From positions 6,187,207-6,251,206 of the forward strand of contig CAJINV010000005.1 of NCBI GenBank assembly GCA_905178155.1: DNA of 64,000 nt. The letters are read 5' to 3'. Positions 39,746 through 51,993 of this stretch are shown piece by piece. How positions within the stretch are numbered: position 1 is the stretch's first letter; the number at the start of each line of letters is the position of its first letter. A model generated the notes under the pieces. That model saw only the letters and a list, made by a program, of their open reading frames with translations. It made no database searches and was not told the origin of the DNA. A program made the position numbers and the translations under genes. This stretch comes from Amoebophrya sp. A120 (Eukaryota; Sar; Dinophyceae; Syndiniales; Amoebophryaceae).

Positions 39746-42700
39746 AAGAAAATGGCGGCCGCATCTGAAACGAGTGCCGAACCGCCACCCTGCATCGTGG
39801 CGCGCTTCCTCGTCACACAATGGCTGGAACAGCTTCCACGGCTGCAATGCAGAGCCCCGGCTCCCCGTTCACTGGATACGCGTTTACCCCCTAACCCGAC
39901 GACCTCCGCGACCGCCCCGCCTACGGTGCGCAGGCAGGGTCGCAGAGAATCGACCTGAAGATCACTCGCTGCTATGCGTGCTACGTGTGCTATGCGTACT
40001 ATGCATACTATGCGAGGGTGGGGGAGGTAGGATAAAATGAGGGAGGCGGCCCCCGACCTGCCTGGCCCCCGCCTCCGGGCCAGGTGGGTGCAGGAAGCGC
40101 GCGCCCCTGCGCCAGCAACCACGCCGCAGAGGGCCCCACCGCCTCGGCGCTCCGCAGCTAGGGCCGGTCGGTGTGGCTCGGGTTGGCGCCCTGGCTCGTT
40201 GCTTGGATGGGCCGCAAGGCACGGACCGGCCGCTGCGCTGTTTGCGCCCAGATTTCTCATTATTAATAACTCCGTCGGGGCTCCGCCCTGCCGACCGTGC
40301 CCGGCGCGTGGCCGGGTGCTTGCTACCAAGCAAGCCGGCGCCGCGCGAGCGACCGAATGAGAGAAACAAAGAAGGAAACAAACAACGCAAAAAAAGGCGG
40401 CGCGGGCGGCCAATGCATGGCTTGGGCCTGCGCGCCGCGCGCCCGCCGCAGGCTCTTGCAGCGACGTGACGCTGGCGCCCGCGGCTTAGGTCTTTTCGGC
40501 CGCGGACCCCGTACCAGGGCCGCCAATTCCTCTCCCACAATGGACTGCGCCAAACTGGCCCCAGGTATGCATGCACAGGCACCTTAGGCAGCCGCGCACC
40601 CCAAAGGGGCGGGCGCGCTTTCTCACTTTTGCGCACGGATCTGGCCTTTGTTCATTTCTTTTCCGTAAAGCGCCAGGGGGGTGCAGAGCAACAAAACCAC
40701 GAAGGCCCACACGGCGCGGCATATGCCAATTGGCCCTTCGTCTCGCTGACCCGCGTATCCAAACGCCCCTGAATGTTTCGCCGCTCGTGCTTGGCGTTCT
40801 CCCAGTAATTGTCTGTCGTTACCAAGGTGAAAAGCTCACCCAAGAAGGCGGCTGGCCTCATCTACTTTCGGGTGCCGGTGGCACGCGATTCGCCTGCAAA
40901 CCTTCCGCCGACCCCACGCTCGCGTGAGTGGCGACATCACACCCGAGCCACACGGCCGCCCATGCATGTCATAAACATGTATGCCGAAAAAACGAAAGGC
41001 CAAGGCCCCGCTCGCACGCTGCCCCTCCGCCTGGCCAGGGGCCATTGCCGGGCGCGCGGGGCACTGCGGCTCTGGGCCTTGGACCCGCCGCCGAGCCCTA
41101 TTCTTGACGCACCATGGCCCGCGCGATCGCGACGGCCGACAACTTCATTCTCCGCGCCCCGCCACTGGCTCTTTGTTTTTATTTTTGGCGGTGCCGCTGT
41201 CGCCTCTCTCTCTGTCTCTGTGTGCTATAGGTAGCGGGCCGGCCCAGGCAGGGAGCGAGGCCCCGCCGCCGCGGCTGTGGGTACATACGGGGCCAGAACA
41301 TCAGCAGGGCTAAAGAAATCAACCAGGCACAACGAGAGAAACGCCGCGGCAAATTCTGTGGGGCGCCCTTTTCAGCAATTCTCACGCAGGCGAACCCAGC
41401 CGGACGAACCAGCCCCGCGGGGCCGGGGGTGCCCCAGAGGAAAACAACACACGCGCGCGCGTCTAGGTGGGCGAGATACTGTCTTGACATTGTCAAGCCT
41501 CCTGCGACTAAATGTCTGCTTGACAGCTAAGCCCGAAAACATCTCGCGAGGCGGGGCGCCACCCGTTTTAGCGGTGACCGCCCAAAAAAACGCTGGCCCA
41601 GCGGTGACCACCCGTTGTAGCGATGACCCCAGAGGAAAGCAAAAACAAAAAGTGCGCGCCGCTACAAATAATTATGGCAAAGAGGCGCCCCACGCAATAT
41701 TTGTGCGCCTGCGCCTCAAGCAATGCAAAAACCTAGTGGAGCAACCGGGGACGCAGGCTAACGTCGAACGGCTAGCCCGCGCAACGGGTCTCCATTCGCT
41801 CGGCAATCACGAAGAAGATTCCGAACCGGGCCTCGTCCTGCCCCAAACTGCGATCGCTGTTCTCGATCTTTGAGACTGGCTGGCCTTTCGTCTAGTGCAG
41901 GGCGACTAAAAGGTGTAGCCCTGGACACGTCATGGGGCTTTCATATGTAGGAAACGTCAAAGCCCCGACCCGAAGCGCCCGGGCGTAGACCTCTAGCCCC
42001 AAGACCCATCACGCCATCAATTTGCCTGGAATTCTCCAGACCTAAGCCCTCGCGACCCATGCTTCGCAAATTCCCATGCACTGGCAAAATCCGCCATCAC
42101 CTCTAGTATGCGGCCTGAAAGAACCGCATTCGCAAAGCTGTTAAGAACCGCACTCGCAAAGCATGCGGCCCGATAGTTGTTAAAGGCCGACTTCTAACTA
42201 CTCTCTGGCCCTAAAAATCAGTATAGTCAGCCTATCGAGGACCTCTGCCTTGCTCATATTGTTTTTGTTACTATCATTTTGCACGCCCACGCATAAGCAG
42301 AGGCTCCGGCCTGACATTCTCCATCTCGACTCCCCCTTTTATATATTCCTCTCTCCCGTATATCTATACTTCTTTCCTGCCCCACAGGATCCGCCGCGGG
42401 ATCCCCGTTTGCAAAGCCTATGGCAGGCGCCACCCCCACACCCACGCAGGGGGACGCAAGAAACACGCCATGGCGCAACATCCTGCCTGCGCAGGAATAG
42501 GAGCCTGCCTCAGACGGAGAAGCTTGGCCATCACAAGTAACCTTTTCACCTTTTATAAGAGAACGGCTGGCAAATGCCTTGCCCAACGCTGTGGCATGGC
42601 TCTGGATTCTCCGTCCTTGCGCCCCGTCTGACGTCCGACGCCTGGCCTTTGCGACTTGATCCATTGCCGCTTGCGAAAAGCGTGCAGCATTAGTCCGGGC

Positions 42701-42900
42701 TGTGTCGCGCATTCCTCCTTTTTGCTCGCTTTTGGCAAAATAAAACTGCATCTTCGCAGCTGAGTTCGCAGCCACCGGGCTTAATCAGCCACATGAGCGG
42801 GAAAGCATGGCCCTAGGCTTATTCGCTTCTTCCGCGGCCGGTCGGATGTCCGCGGCTCGGAATCGGATGCAAAAAAAACATAAAAAAACGGGACCGATTT
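39746..42900. other. GC-rich block without a recognised gene
   Basis: Markedly more GC-rich than the flanks, with many overlapping open frames that GC-richness alone explains. No introners. A frame at 42254-42775 (minus, 173 codons) has no recognisable content. An inverted repeat GGGGCTTT...AAAGCCCC lies at about 41934-41965. Confidence 0.45.
39960..40020 (+). repeat. CTATGCGTA short tandem repeat
   Basis: About five units of roughly 9-10 bp (GCTATGCGTACTATGCATAC...) in a row. Confidence 0.6.
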
Positions 42901-45900
42901 GCGCGCCAAACAAAAAAAAAGGCTCCTTGCTCGGCCCGAGGATCCAGGCGGCCGCACTCGACCTCTCCTGGGAGAGTGGGTGGCCATGGTCTCTTGTCTT
43001 ATTTGCCACTGGTGATTTGGCGGAGTTCTCAACATCCGGCCGCAGACCGGATACGAAGAGAACTCAACAGCGCAGATGCAGTTTAATTTCGTTTCTCGAC
43101 TCATACCACTTTTTTTCCCTGCCCTCGTCCGGATTGCCAGTCGCAGGACTCTCGGTGGTCTCGCCAGCCTTCCTTTCCCCCATGAACGAGCTCGCTGCGC
43201 TGTCTTCGTTCGCCGGCGCCGTGGCATAAAATTGAAAACGATGTCCACTCTCTAGTAAACACTTTACAACCGCACTATTTCTAGTTGCCCGGCGTGGCTT
43301 TTTCGCTTTCACGTTTAAGCGGAAAGCGACGGAGAACAAGTGAGTTCGCAAATTCACTAAGGAGCACAGGGTAGCCGTAGTTTTCCGCACGACCAGACTG
43401 ATGCGTCGTATGTATGTGATGCGTGTAAACATGCTGATCCTGATGCTGCCCATCTGGCGTACTTAGATACACACTCACGTCACCCTCTTCACGCGAAGTA
43501 GATGTTGTTGAAAACAAAAATACACTATATCAACATCATGCTCTGCCTCTGGCTTTTATATACATTAAATATACACCACACAGCTTCGCTGTCTAAGTAG
43601 CTCGCCCATGGCTAACTGCGGGCTACAGCCAACTACAACAGGTGTGCGCCACGAGGACGAGCACTTCTGCTGTGCTGATCTGTAATTTGAAAGCGAAGCA
43701 CCCAGAAAAGCTTCCGGATAAAAATGGTGCGAACCACGCCCCCGCACGTCACTTCCCCACCTTGGGGAAGAGCTTCCCCTCAAGTGGTGACGTACTTCTC
43801 CAGTGCTTGGGAAATGGGGAAGCCAGGCCCCACTTAATGGGGATTCCAGGCCCCACTTCACCACCACCGGCTGCACGCAATGCCCTGCCGCCCGGAGCTG
43901 CGCTCCGCGGGCCTACCGCCCATCTAAGTGGCCACCATGCATCTGGCGGCAGTGTGGCCTAGGAGGGTGGACATAGCATAGCATATAGCATAGCATACCC
44001 TCAGGATTCAGCGCACTTCTGATGGTGCGCGCAGAAAAGCAGAGCGCGTGAACGCACTTCTAGTGGTGACATGAAACGACACACGGGGCGCGGACGCGGA
44101 GTATTATTTAAGTACTAACGAAACACAGCACTGAAAACGCACCGGGGGCACGACAGCCATGGGGGGTCCAAAAGGCGCAAAGGAGACAAGAGAAGAAAGA
44201 GAAGAGCCAAGGCAAGCAGGCAGGGAAGGAAAGGGTAGAGAGGCTGCAACGCGGAAAGCGGGGCATCTATAGTCGAGGCGAGCCGGCGAGCCGGCGCGAC
44301 GCTCGGCGAACCCTAAGCCCTAGGCCCTAAGACTAAAACACCAAGTCCCTCGCCGGCTCTGCCTCACCTCCGGCTCCGCCCGTTGCGGTGATGATGTGGG
44401 GGGAGGCGGGGAGGTGATGCAGGGGCTGTGGGATGGTGATCCGGGTCGGGTGGTGATGCGCGGGGGAGCGAATGACCCAAAGGAGTGGGAAATTGAGTCA
44501 CACTCCTTCTACCAAAACTTCTCATACCAGGAGAAGTTCCAGGAGCAGAGGAGGTCAGCAAACGAAATGGTCGATGTCTTGGGCGACCAGCTGGGAATGC
44601 ACATGCACGTAGTTGTACGTAAGTACTAGGTAGTGTTACTTAGTTTCTTGGCACGGCAGCAAGACAATATTATTTTCCTCAATTGTTTGTGTAACTGCAC
44701 ATCCCTGAACCTGATCAGAACGGAAGGTTCCCGAAGAAAATGCAAGAGAGCTGCCCGACGAGAAGAACACGAAGTAGGTGTAAAGCGGAGGTGGACAAGC
44801 AGAATTTTCCTTCGGATAAGTTGGTGGTCCTTGCTCGGATGATCGCAGGGAAAGCTTACCACCGAATTGCAAGTTATACCCTATCACTCTTTCTACCCAA
44901 TCAGATGCCCTCTTTCTACTACGTGTAAGTGTATGTCAGGTGCACATATTAGAGCATCATGCCTCCAAATCAATATAACACATGATGACTAGCTCGAGCG
45001 GGCCTCGGCGCTACTCCCTCCTCCGACGCGCGGCAGGAATAGCCTGCCCTGATACCCTAGTGGTAACGTCGTTGACTGAGGCTAGGTTTTTTCGTCATTC
45101 AAGTGTGGAAAGACCCTCACTGGATTAAGATCATCCTCGCTAGAAAAAATAAAGCAAGCTATTAACAGTATCCTAAAAACGCAATCACCCTGACCACCCT
45201 AACGACGTGCAGGACGAACTTGCTCGGGCGGGTTGAGAAAAGGAAACAGCAGTGGCGCGGCCTGGCGGACAGCCAAAAATGACCATCAGAAGAAATGTTT
45301 GTCCCTCTCCCTGAGCAATTCAATGCGGCGATCTGGGCCCCGTAGTCCAATTGCTTAAACTGGTTCCCAATGGTGACGTAGAAGAAAATCCTTAGAGGTT
45401 CCTCGTGTTTCTCTTACGACATGGTGACATTAGCGTTACTTTTGAAGTCCACCAGGAAACACGCACAATTTTTCCTGCTTCGATCTAAAGAAGCATGCGT
45501 CTCCTGGACGTCTGACTCCGATCGCAACCTATAAATATGCTTCATGTTTTTTAGGTGATTAAAAAACATCTCGCGACCAGCTGCAATTTCTGCTCGAAAG
45601 ATGTTTTTGCGGGTGCAAACTTGCAACATTGATGTGCTTTCCCCTGGGATAGACCACCTAGTTTCGATTTTTTTTCGTGCAGAGCCTCCAACAACATGGA
45701 TGACGACCCGAGGTGCGGAGACAGCTGCTTGAGCAGCAGCAAGCTACACGCTCTTGAGGAGAATGGTATGAAGATACTAATACGTCGTCGGATGCAATCT
45801 TAAGATGTTGATGCTGTGCCCAAAGAAGGCCAATAACTATACATAATACAAAGCATGTGCATTACCAGCATTCGCATCGCCGTCTTGAGCCTGGTTTGTC

Positions 45901-45977
45901 CCATTCGGAGTTTCTTTCTCCGCAACACCCGCGGTGCCCTCGACCTTTTACTATGCTACAGAAAAAGAGCATGGCGT
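42901..45977. other. No gene recognised
   Basis: Mixed sequence. A TAGCATAGCATA short repeat occurs at 43973-44000. None of the short frames has domain content. Confidence 0.45.
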
Positions 45978-46268
45978 CTAACAATGACCAGTCAGAACAG
46001 GAAAAAAAATTGTGGCTACGTCTACCTGTTTTAGTTTTTCACCTGCTCCAACATCATTTCTCACTTCCGCATCTAAATTCTTGATGTTGTGATGATGATG
46101 TAAGGAGGCCAAGTTCGTATTATGTTCCGCACCATGCCTCTTTTCGGAGCATACCGAAGGAAATTTCTCTTCCGCTGGCACTGTGTTCTCCGCTTGCTTC
46201 TGTTCCACGACAGCGTCTTCTTTTTCCACCTGAAGTTGTGGCTCGGGAGGACTTTTTTTTTGCGTCAT
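45978..46268 (-). CDS. Possible exon, charged protein
   Basis: The first 35 codons below 46268 read PPEPQLQVEKEDAVVEQK and AENTVPAEEKF, similar in composition to the VEKK-rich parts of the two paralogous genes beside it. A possible introner-like start (TATGCTCCG) follows. No full gene can be built. Confidence 0.25.
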   Translation of the reverse strand: MTQKKSPPEPQLQVEKEDAVVEQKQAENTVPAEEKFPSVCSEKRHGAEHNTNLASLHHHHNIKNLDAEVRNDVGAGEKLKQVDVATIFFPVLTGHC

Positions 46269-46525
46269 GAAGATGAATATTCACAGTTCTATTGCGTAAA
46301 CGTTCCGAGACGGGCGGCCGTTTCTCCTTGCCCTGCAACGATGATCACAGAGCCGAGGCCGACTCGGGAAGATCAGAAACGAATACTAAAAGTCAAACGG
46401 GGCACCCGAACACATACCAATTTGGTTTTTTCTGGCGCTAGGGAGCGTGACAAGCATCCAACCATCTACTGAATTTACATGTCAGACGTATGAAAGTAAG
46501 ATGAACAAAATACTTTCAAAGTGTT

Positions 46526-48409
46526 CTATACCAGTTTCTCCTTCTCCTTTTCTTGGACAAAGGTCGTCGACGGACTCGCCGGCGGGGCGGGGACGACCGC
46601 GTCCTTTGCTCCCTCTTCGTCCTTGACGCCCTCGTTCACCGGGTGTGAAATGAAACTATGTTGTCTGGGTCTGGAGCATGCGAGATTTTCGTCAGTCCTC
46701 ATGCTTTGCTGAGTGACGGGAGTCAACAATCTGTCATGCAAGCTAAGAACGCGTAGGCGTACGCGGGCCACCTGTTTGTCATGTTGCGCAGATATTGAAT
46801 ACTTACTGTCGTGCAGCTCACGCAAGATGAACACGCAGTTGCTCAAAAACTTGTTATGCGCTGATCCCAAGGGGAGGCTTCTGCAGGTTTCTTCTACTTT
46901 TTCTTTTGCTTCTCATCAGAAGTACACCGGTATCAAAACCTCTTCGTTCCAGAGCGACACTACAGATTTGCATTGCATACCGGCGTCGTGGCGTCGCCTT
47001 GTTTTTCCGCCACCACCTGCTCCGGTTTCTTCTCGTCAACATCGGTAGAGGAAGGAATGGGGTCTCCAGCAGGGGAAGGGGCCGCAGCTCCACCTTCCGG
47101 CTTGGCCGCATCCAGTTTCTTCTCCACGAAAGCAGACGTGGAAGCAGCAGTAGTTTCCGCACCGTTGCCGTCCGCCTGCGGAAGGTCCTCTGTTGCCGAA
47201 TTCTTCTTTTTGTTTTTCCGAGCCGCAGCGCGCCGCTTCCTCCGGTTGGCCCGTTTGTTACTCCCGTCGGCATATCGAATGCAAAAGCATCGTACTAGAA
47301 CTAGTTGTATTACATCAGCTCAGCATGACAAATTAAATTTCTTATGCTGTTTCACCTTCGGAAAGAGATTTGTCATGCATAACAGCAATTACTAGGAATA
47401 GATACGAGACTTTTGCAGTTCATACGGCAGCACGACCAGGCGAGGACTTCTTGGACGAACGGCCGCGACGAGAAGGTCCATCTTCGCCGGGAATTGGCAA
47501 ATATCCTGTGTAAAAACGCCCCCACCTGAGAGTTGTCATGCAGATACGCAATGATAAAAACATTTGTGACCCGCATCAAACTGATACGCATTTGCGGTCG
47601 TGTTTTGGAATTTGTAATGGTGCTGTAAATAGGGTATGCAAACGCTTCTGTCATGCGGCTGTCCTTCTCCTTGCCAATGCCAACCTCCCTGCATTATAAA
47701 CACAGGGGGGAACTTGTGGTTGTGATGCGTGGTTTCCAAGACTTCTGGATTTGTGTTGCAGAGCTCCCAACATCTTGACGTATCATGGGGTGTGGACGTT
47801 TTTACTCAGGATAGCAAACCGGCTTGACGCATCTTCGCACGCTCGTAGGCCAGGGCCTCTGGATATGGATCGCAAATATGTCTGCTGGGGCTGGGTAAAG
47901 TTAAAGGCACGGGATTTGCGTTATTTGCCATGACAAAAGAAAACGGGTCCATCGCATATATGCATCACAAATCATTGTTGTCCTTCACATCTCGCATCAC
48001 AAATCCAGACCCCGACATGCTTGTAATGCATACCGGATCCGGTTCGTCGTCCTCCTCGAGGAACGCGTACTGGTCTTCGGTCGGAGTCTATCGCGAGAAA
48101 AAAGAACATTGCTAGTGTACTGACTTTGTCATGCGCAACATGGAAGAAGATGATTGCGTCTGTCATGCTGGGCATGCATGGTAGGGCCCATTGTTCAGTC
48201 GCGCAGCTTCCAGGTAGACGAGGTAGTACTATCTGCGCATGACAGGTTTTTTCGTTCACGCCACTAATGCTGTTCCCGCAAGTAGAACTACAAAGTTTAC
48301 ACCTACAAACTTCTTTTTCTCCGCATACAGTCGCGTTGACGAGTACGGGCGTGGCCAACAAGGAGGCGGCGGACCCGGTCACCCGCACAAAGCTTCTGGC
48401 GCGCGTCAT
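46526..48409 (-). CDS. Paralogue 1: small secreted-type protein, 6 exons, 216 aa
   Basis: ATG at 48409, TAG at 46526. Removing five introners with their duplications leaves 651 bp in one frame. The N-terminus MTRARSFVRVTGS followed by AASLLATPVLVNA looks like a signal peptide. Then come an acidic YAFLEEDDEP segment, ALAYERAKMRQAGLPIPGED, a basic stretch (RRGRSSKK, NKRANRRKRRAAARKNKKK), TSAFVEKKLDAAKPEGG, and a Pro/Ser tail ending EKEKEKLV. It is paralogous to the gene at 53419-57282 along its whole length, in the same order. The function is unknown; a basic and low-complexity secreted protein is all that can be said. It differs from its paralogue in lacking the first intron and the long coiled-coil C-terminus. 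Confidence 0.75.
46644..46979. mobile_element. Introner, B-like and decayed (paralogue 1, last intron)
   Basis: 336 bp; left end TGTGAAATG then GTCTGGGTCTGG; TSD CCGGG/CCGGC. The join gives ATTPVNEGVKD. Confidence 0.65.
47273..47424. mobile_element. Introner A (paralogue 1)
   Basis: 152 bp; perfect TSD CGGCA. The join gives PGRAADGSNKR. Confidence 0.83.
47502..47813. mobile_element. Introner D (paralogue 1)
   Basis: 312 bp; perfect TSD GCAAA. The join gives RQAGLPIPGED. Its position and phase equal those of element W in paralogue 2. Confidence 0.83.
47864..48032. mobile_element. Introner B, short (paralogue 1)
   Basis: 169 bp; TSD CTGGA/CCGGA. The join gives PDPEALAYER. Confidence 0.78.
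48089..48327. mobile_element. Introner S (paralogue 1, first intron)
   Basis: 239 bp; ends TATCGCGAGAAAAAAGAAC and CTTCTTTTTCTCCGCATA; TSD GAGTC/CAGTC. Confidence 0.75.
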
Positions 48410-51400
48410 GGTCTTCGTGCTGGGGTTTGTTTCGCGGTGGAGTTTCTCTTGCGCTTCAGTGTTTGATGTGGCAGAACAAGCTTCAGGTTCTGACTTTCCT
48501 CGTACTAGATCGTTTGCTTCTCTACTTCTAGAGTTTTGCTCCCCTGCTCTTCTGTTTTTGGTGGTATGATCGACGGTAGTTCTTGCAGTGTAGTTTTTTT
48601 CCTTTGTTTCTTGTCTGCTCCTCCTGCACGATGATGTAGACTTGTTGTTGTTCTACACGAAGAGGACAAGCTCCTTTGCAGCCACCTTCTTAAAGTACGT
48701 CTATCTTCCGACGGTGCTGGTAGCAATGAAGTTGCTTTCGTTCTCCTCGAAATTGAAATTTTTGGTACGTGTTCGTTTTCTCCTCGTCAGCGTCTTCTTG
48801 ATGATGTTCTCCTCGAACAAACCTTGCTGTTAAAGACGCCGTTCTCGTTCTCCTCCAATGTTGTTCGTTTTAGTGAAGCTGTTCTTCTCCTCAAAAACTC
48901 TTCTATGATGATACAGCTGTCTCTCCTCCGAAGCTGTTGATGTATGAAAGTGGACAACCAGTACTCCATCTCAGCGCCGCTAATTTGGCATGCAAAAGAA
49001 GAAGATAAACCCCGAATGAGTGTAAGCTACTTTCGAGGACGACAAACGATGTATTTGTACCGAGTTCTTTCTTGCATGACAGTTTTCATCAAGAGCCCAA
49101 ACTGCATGGCAGTCCAGAAGGCTTGCTGGCCGTGGAGCCCTCGCTCTTCATGCAGAGACTTCTACATTTCAACTTTTCGCGCAGATGTGGCTTTTGCTTT
49201 TCATTTTTACGTTAAATTTTTCTCTAGGAAATTTTGACGCGGAGGAAAAGTTCGTTGTCCTCTCTCATAGGTTCTTTACAGTTCTTCTGCCTGTACTAGT
49301 ACTACTCTGATAGTAGTTTGGAAAATGGTAACTCAAATTGAAATTGAAATTCTTTGTTTTAGAGACGGATCTTGTTTTTGCAACCACTACCACTTGGGAT
49401 GGCAATGGATTAGGAAAGAATGTGACTCAGGAAGATTGATAATTCGAAAAATAAAAACTTGTTAATTTAGAAAAGCCACTATCACGGTGATTGGTTGTGA
49501 ATGTGATTCTGATTGATGACAGAGAAACAATGCTTTTTTTTAGTGAAGTCCCGATGATATTTTTGTTGTAAAATTTAATGTAAACAAAAAAGCCACTACC
49601 ACGGGGATGGACAGTGACCTGAGGAGAAAAATTCTTCTTCTTTCGGTTGATAGGAATTGTTCTTCGATCTTTTGATTTGGTGTGAGTGGGTTATCGTTGG
49701 TGAGTTGTAAAGCAAGAAGTAGTAAGTCGGTCAAACAGAAGCAAGTAAATATTTTTTTGAAAAAGAAAATTGAAAAGCACTTGGTAAAAATCTTGAAAGT
49801 TGGTTCTTTTTGTGGGAGTTGGTGGTGGAAAAAAGTTGGTGAGTTTTGCGGTTACGACTTCTGATGCAGAAACGCGAAGGAATCTTGCAAACAAAAGTTG
49901 TAGTTGCTCCTGGTGGTAGTCATGTTGGAATGTGGTCAAGAATAAAAATGACAGTGACAAACTGTCAGAAGATTGTCCAGTGCTTATAATAAAGAGCGCA
50001 TGGAAGATTCTCATCTTCCAGCAGTTCTATTTCATCTTTCTCACCACAACTGTACTACGTTGTTCCGAAACGTGGCGGACGAGGACAGATATGATTATGA
50101 ACGAACGACTCCAGTATGAATGAACGACTCCAGGCTGCACGACGAGCAGTATAACGTGTACGATCACGAGCAACAATGTTGTGCTGCTTCCGTGTACGAA
50201 AAACCACATGTAGAACGTAGAAGAACCGACGAGGATGGCGAACCCCGGGCACACAAAAACCGAGATTGATGACAATGAATTTCTTCACGATGCGCACGAC
50301 AACTAGCAAGCTAGAAAACACCAATAACCGAAGCTCCTGAATAAACAAACCGAAGCTCAAGCCAAGGCCACCAGCTACAATACCAAGAATTTCCATTACG
50401 ATGGTTGACAAAGCAACTACCGACGGACGACGGAATCTATTTTTATTTCCGTCCACGATGAAATGCTATATCGCAAGGTTGCAACTGCATCCTCAACCGA
50501 AAAAGTTCTTCAACAGAAGCGAGGTCCTCGACTAGACATTTTCCACATCGCGGTGAAAGTGAAACCAAAGAGACCGAACGACTCAGACTCACAAGGACTT
50601 GATCACGACATAAAGGGAAAACATCCGGAACTACTCAGAAACAGAAGCTAAGGCCTCCTGCGCACAACGGCCGCGACGCTAGCAGGGTTTGAATTTTTGA
50701 TTTTATCTTTTTTTGTGAAAATAATGTAAGATTAAGAATCCGGAAGTATATGATAACTCTCGTTTTCCTTTTGTTTCGTGCCAAAGGGATGATTGCGTGC
50801 AGCAGTATGCGTTCTACAAAGCAGGAGCCTGTGAGTTCGTCATAGTCAAAACTACCGTCTTTTACAACGACAACTCAGGTTGGACCGACATTAAGATGTC
50901 ACATCTCACGGTCGTGAAAGAGCTGGCTATAGCAATCCTGGTAAACTAGCTTCTGCTTCTCACGAAACTTTGCTACGTATTATAGGCGTTTTTGCTTGCC
51001 TTCGCTGCAACAGCAATATGATCGCAATGGATCTTTTAAACATTCAAGATGAAGTTTAACAATACACATGCAAGGATCAATTCGAAAGCAGTGCTGGGTC
51101 CTTTGCTCGATTGTTAAATCTGTTTACCATTTGAGTAAAAATCATGAGGTACTCAAATTGAGACTCGGTATAGTTGACACTGATTGAAATTCAAATACGA
51201 AGAGCCTTTGACGAATTTTTTTGAGTTGAGATTGATAGATAGTACAAGTATGTAAAATTTGAAATTGAATTTACAGAAGAAAAGTTACAGAAATCTTCGA
51301 TACTAGTCAAGCTGGAAGAAAGTCTATCGTTGGGGGCGACAGACTACTCCTTAAAGTACTGATATTCCTCAAGAAGATGCTCCTGCTTCTGAGACTGCTC

Positions 51401-51617
51401 CTTAGAATGCTTTTAAGCTGTAGTGTACTCCTCAAAGTCTAGTACGTAAAGACTCCGTGGAATACTGCTCCTCAGACCACTACTCCTATAGAGAAATATT
51501 CCTTTAGAATATTGCTTTTCCTTAGCAGAATAGTGTGCATAGTAAAAGAATTCCATTTGGAACTAACTCCTTGATGGAGACTGGTCTTCGGAAAGAACTA
51601 CTCCTCGATAGAATCTG
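48410..51617. other. AT-rich intergenic, no gene recognised
   Basis: Contains many GTTCTTCTCCTC-like motifs at 48720-48930 upstream of paralogue 1. A degenerate CTACTCCTCAGA-like repeat lies at 51345-51520. Short frames only. Confidence 0.45.
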
Positions 51618-51993
51618 TATCGACAAGAAAAATCCCCCCCTCTCCACACATTGAAAGCGACTTGGACCTGCTGCTCGAATCCTGCAGTCATGCCAGACGC
51701 CAGAACGGGGACTGTTCGTGTCCTGCACCAGAGCGCTTTGCGTGTTCAATACCATCATCATGATTGACTTTGACACTCGTAGTACACAGCGCTAAGGCGA
51801 AGGAGCACGCCCCCTGGTCGTTGTCCTTGTGCAGGCTAGCATGACCAATCACTACTCAATCGTTTAATATGCCTCATGAGTCGTGGTCCTCGCGCCCAGT
51901 AGTTTCTTTGAATGCAAGCGCCTTATTGTGTAAACAAATCGAGCAACTGAAGTGCTATGTGGGGACGAGTAGGGGCGATTTTTCTGCACGATA
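51618..51993. mobile_element. Decayed G-like introner outside a known gene
   Basis: 376 bp; TATCGACAAGAAAAATCCCC left and GGGGCGATTTTTCTGCACGATA right match G ends loosely. No TSD (ATCTG/TTAAT) and no exons recognised around it. Confidence 0.5.

Noticed and set aside
39487-41873. Many 60-300-codon frames in the GC-rich block
   Set aside because: Overlapping frames on both strands, explained by few stop codons in GC-rich DNA; only 39128-39745 reads like protein.
45000-45100. GC-rich segment with an rRNA/tRNA-like feel
   Set aside because: No cloverleaf, TPsiC box or conserved rRNA core could be found.
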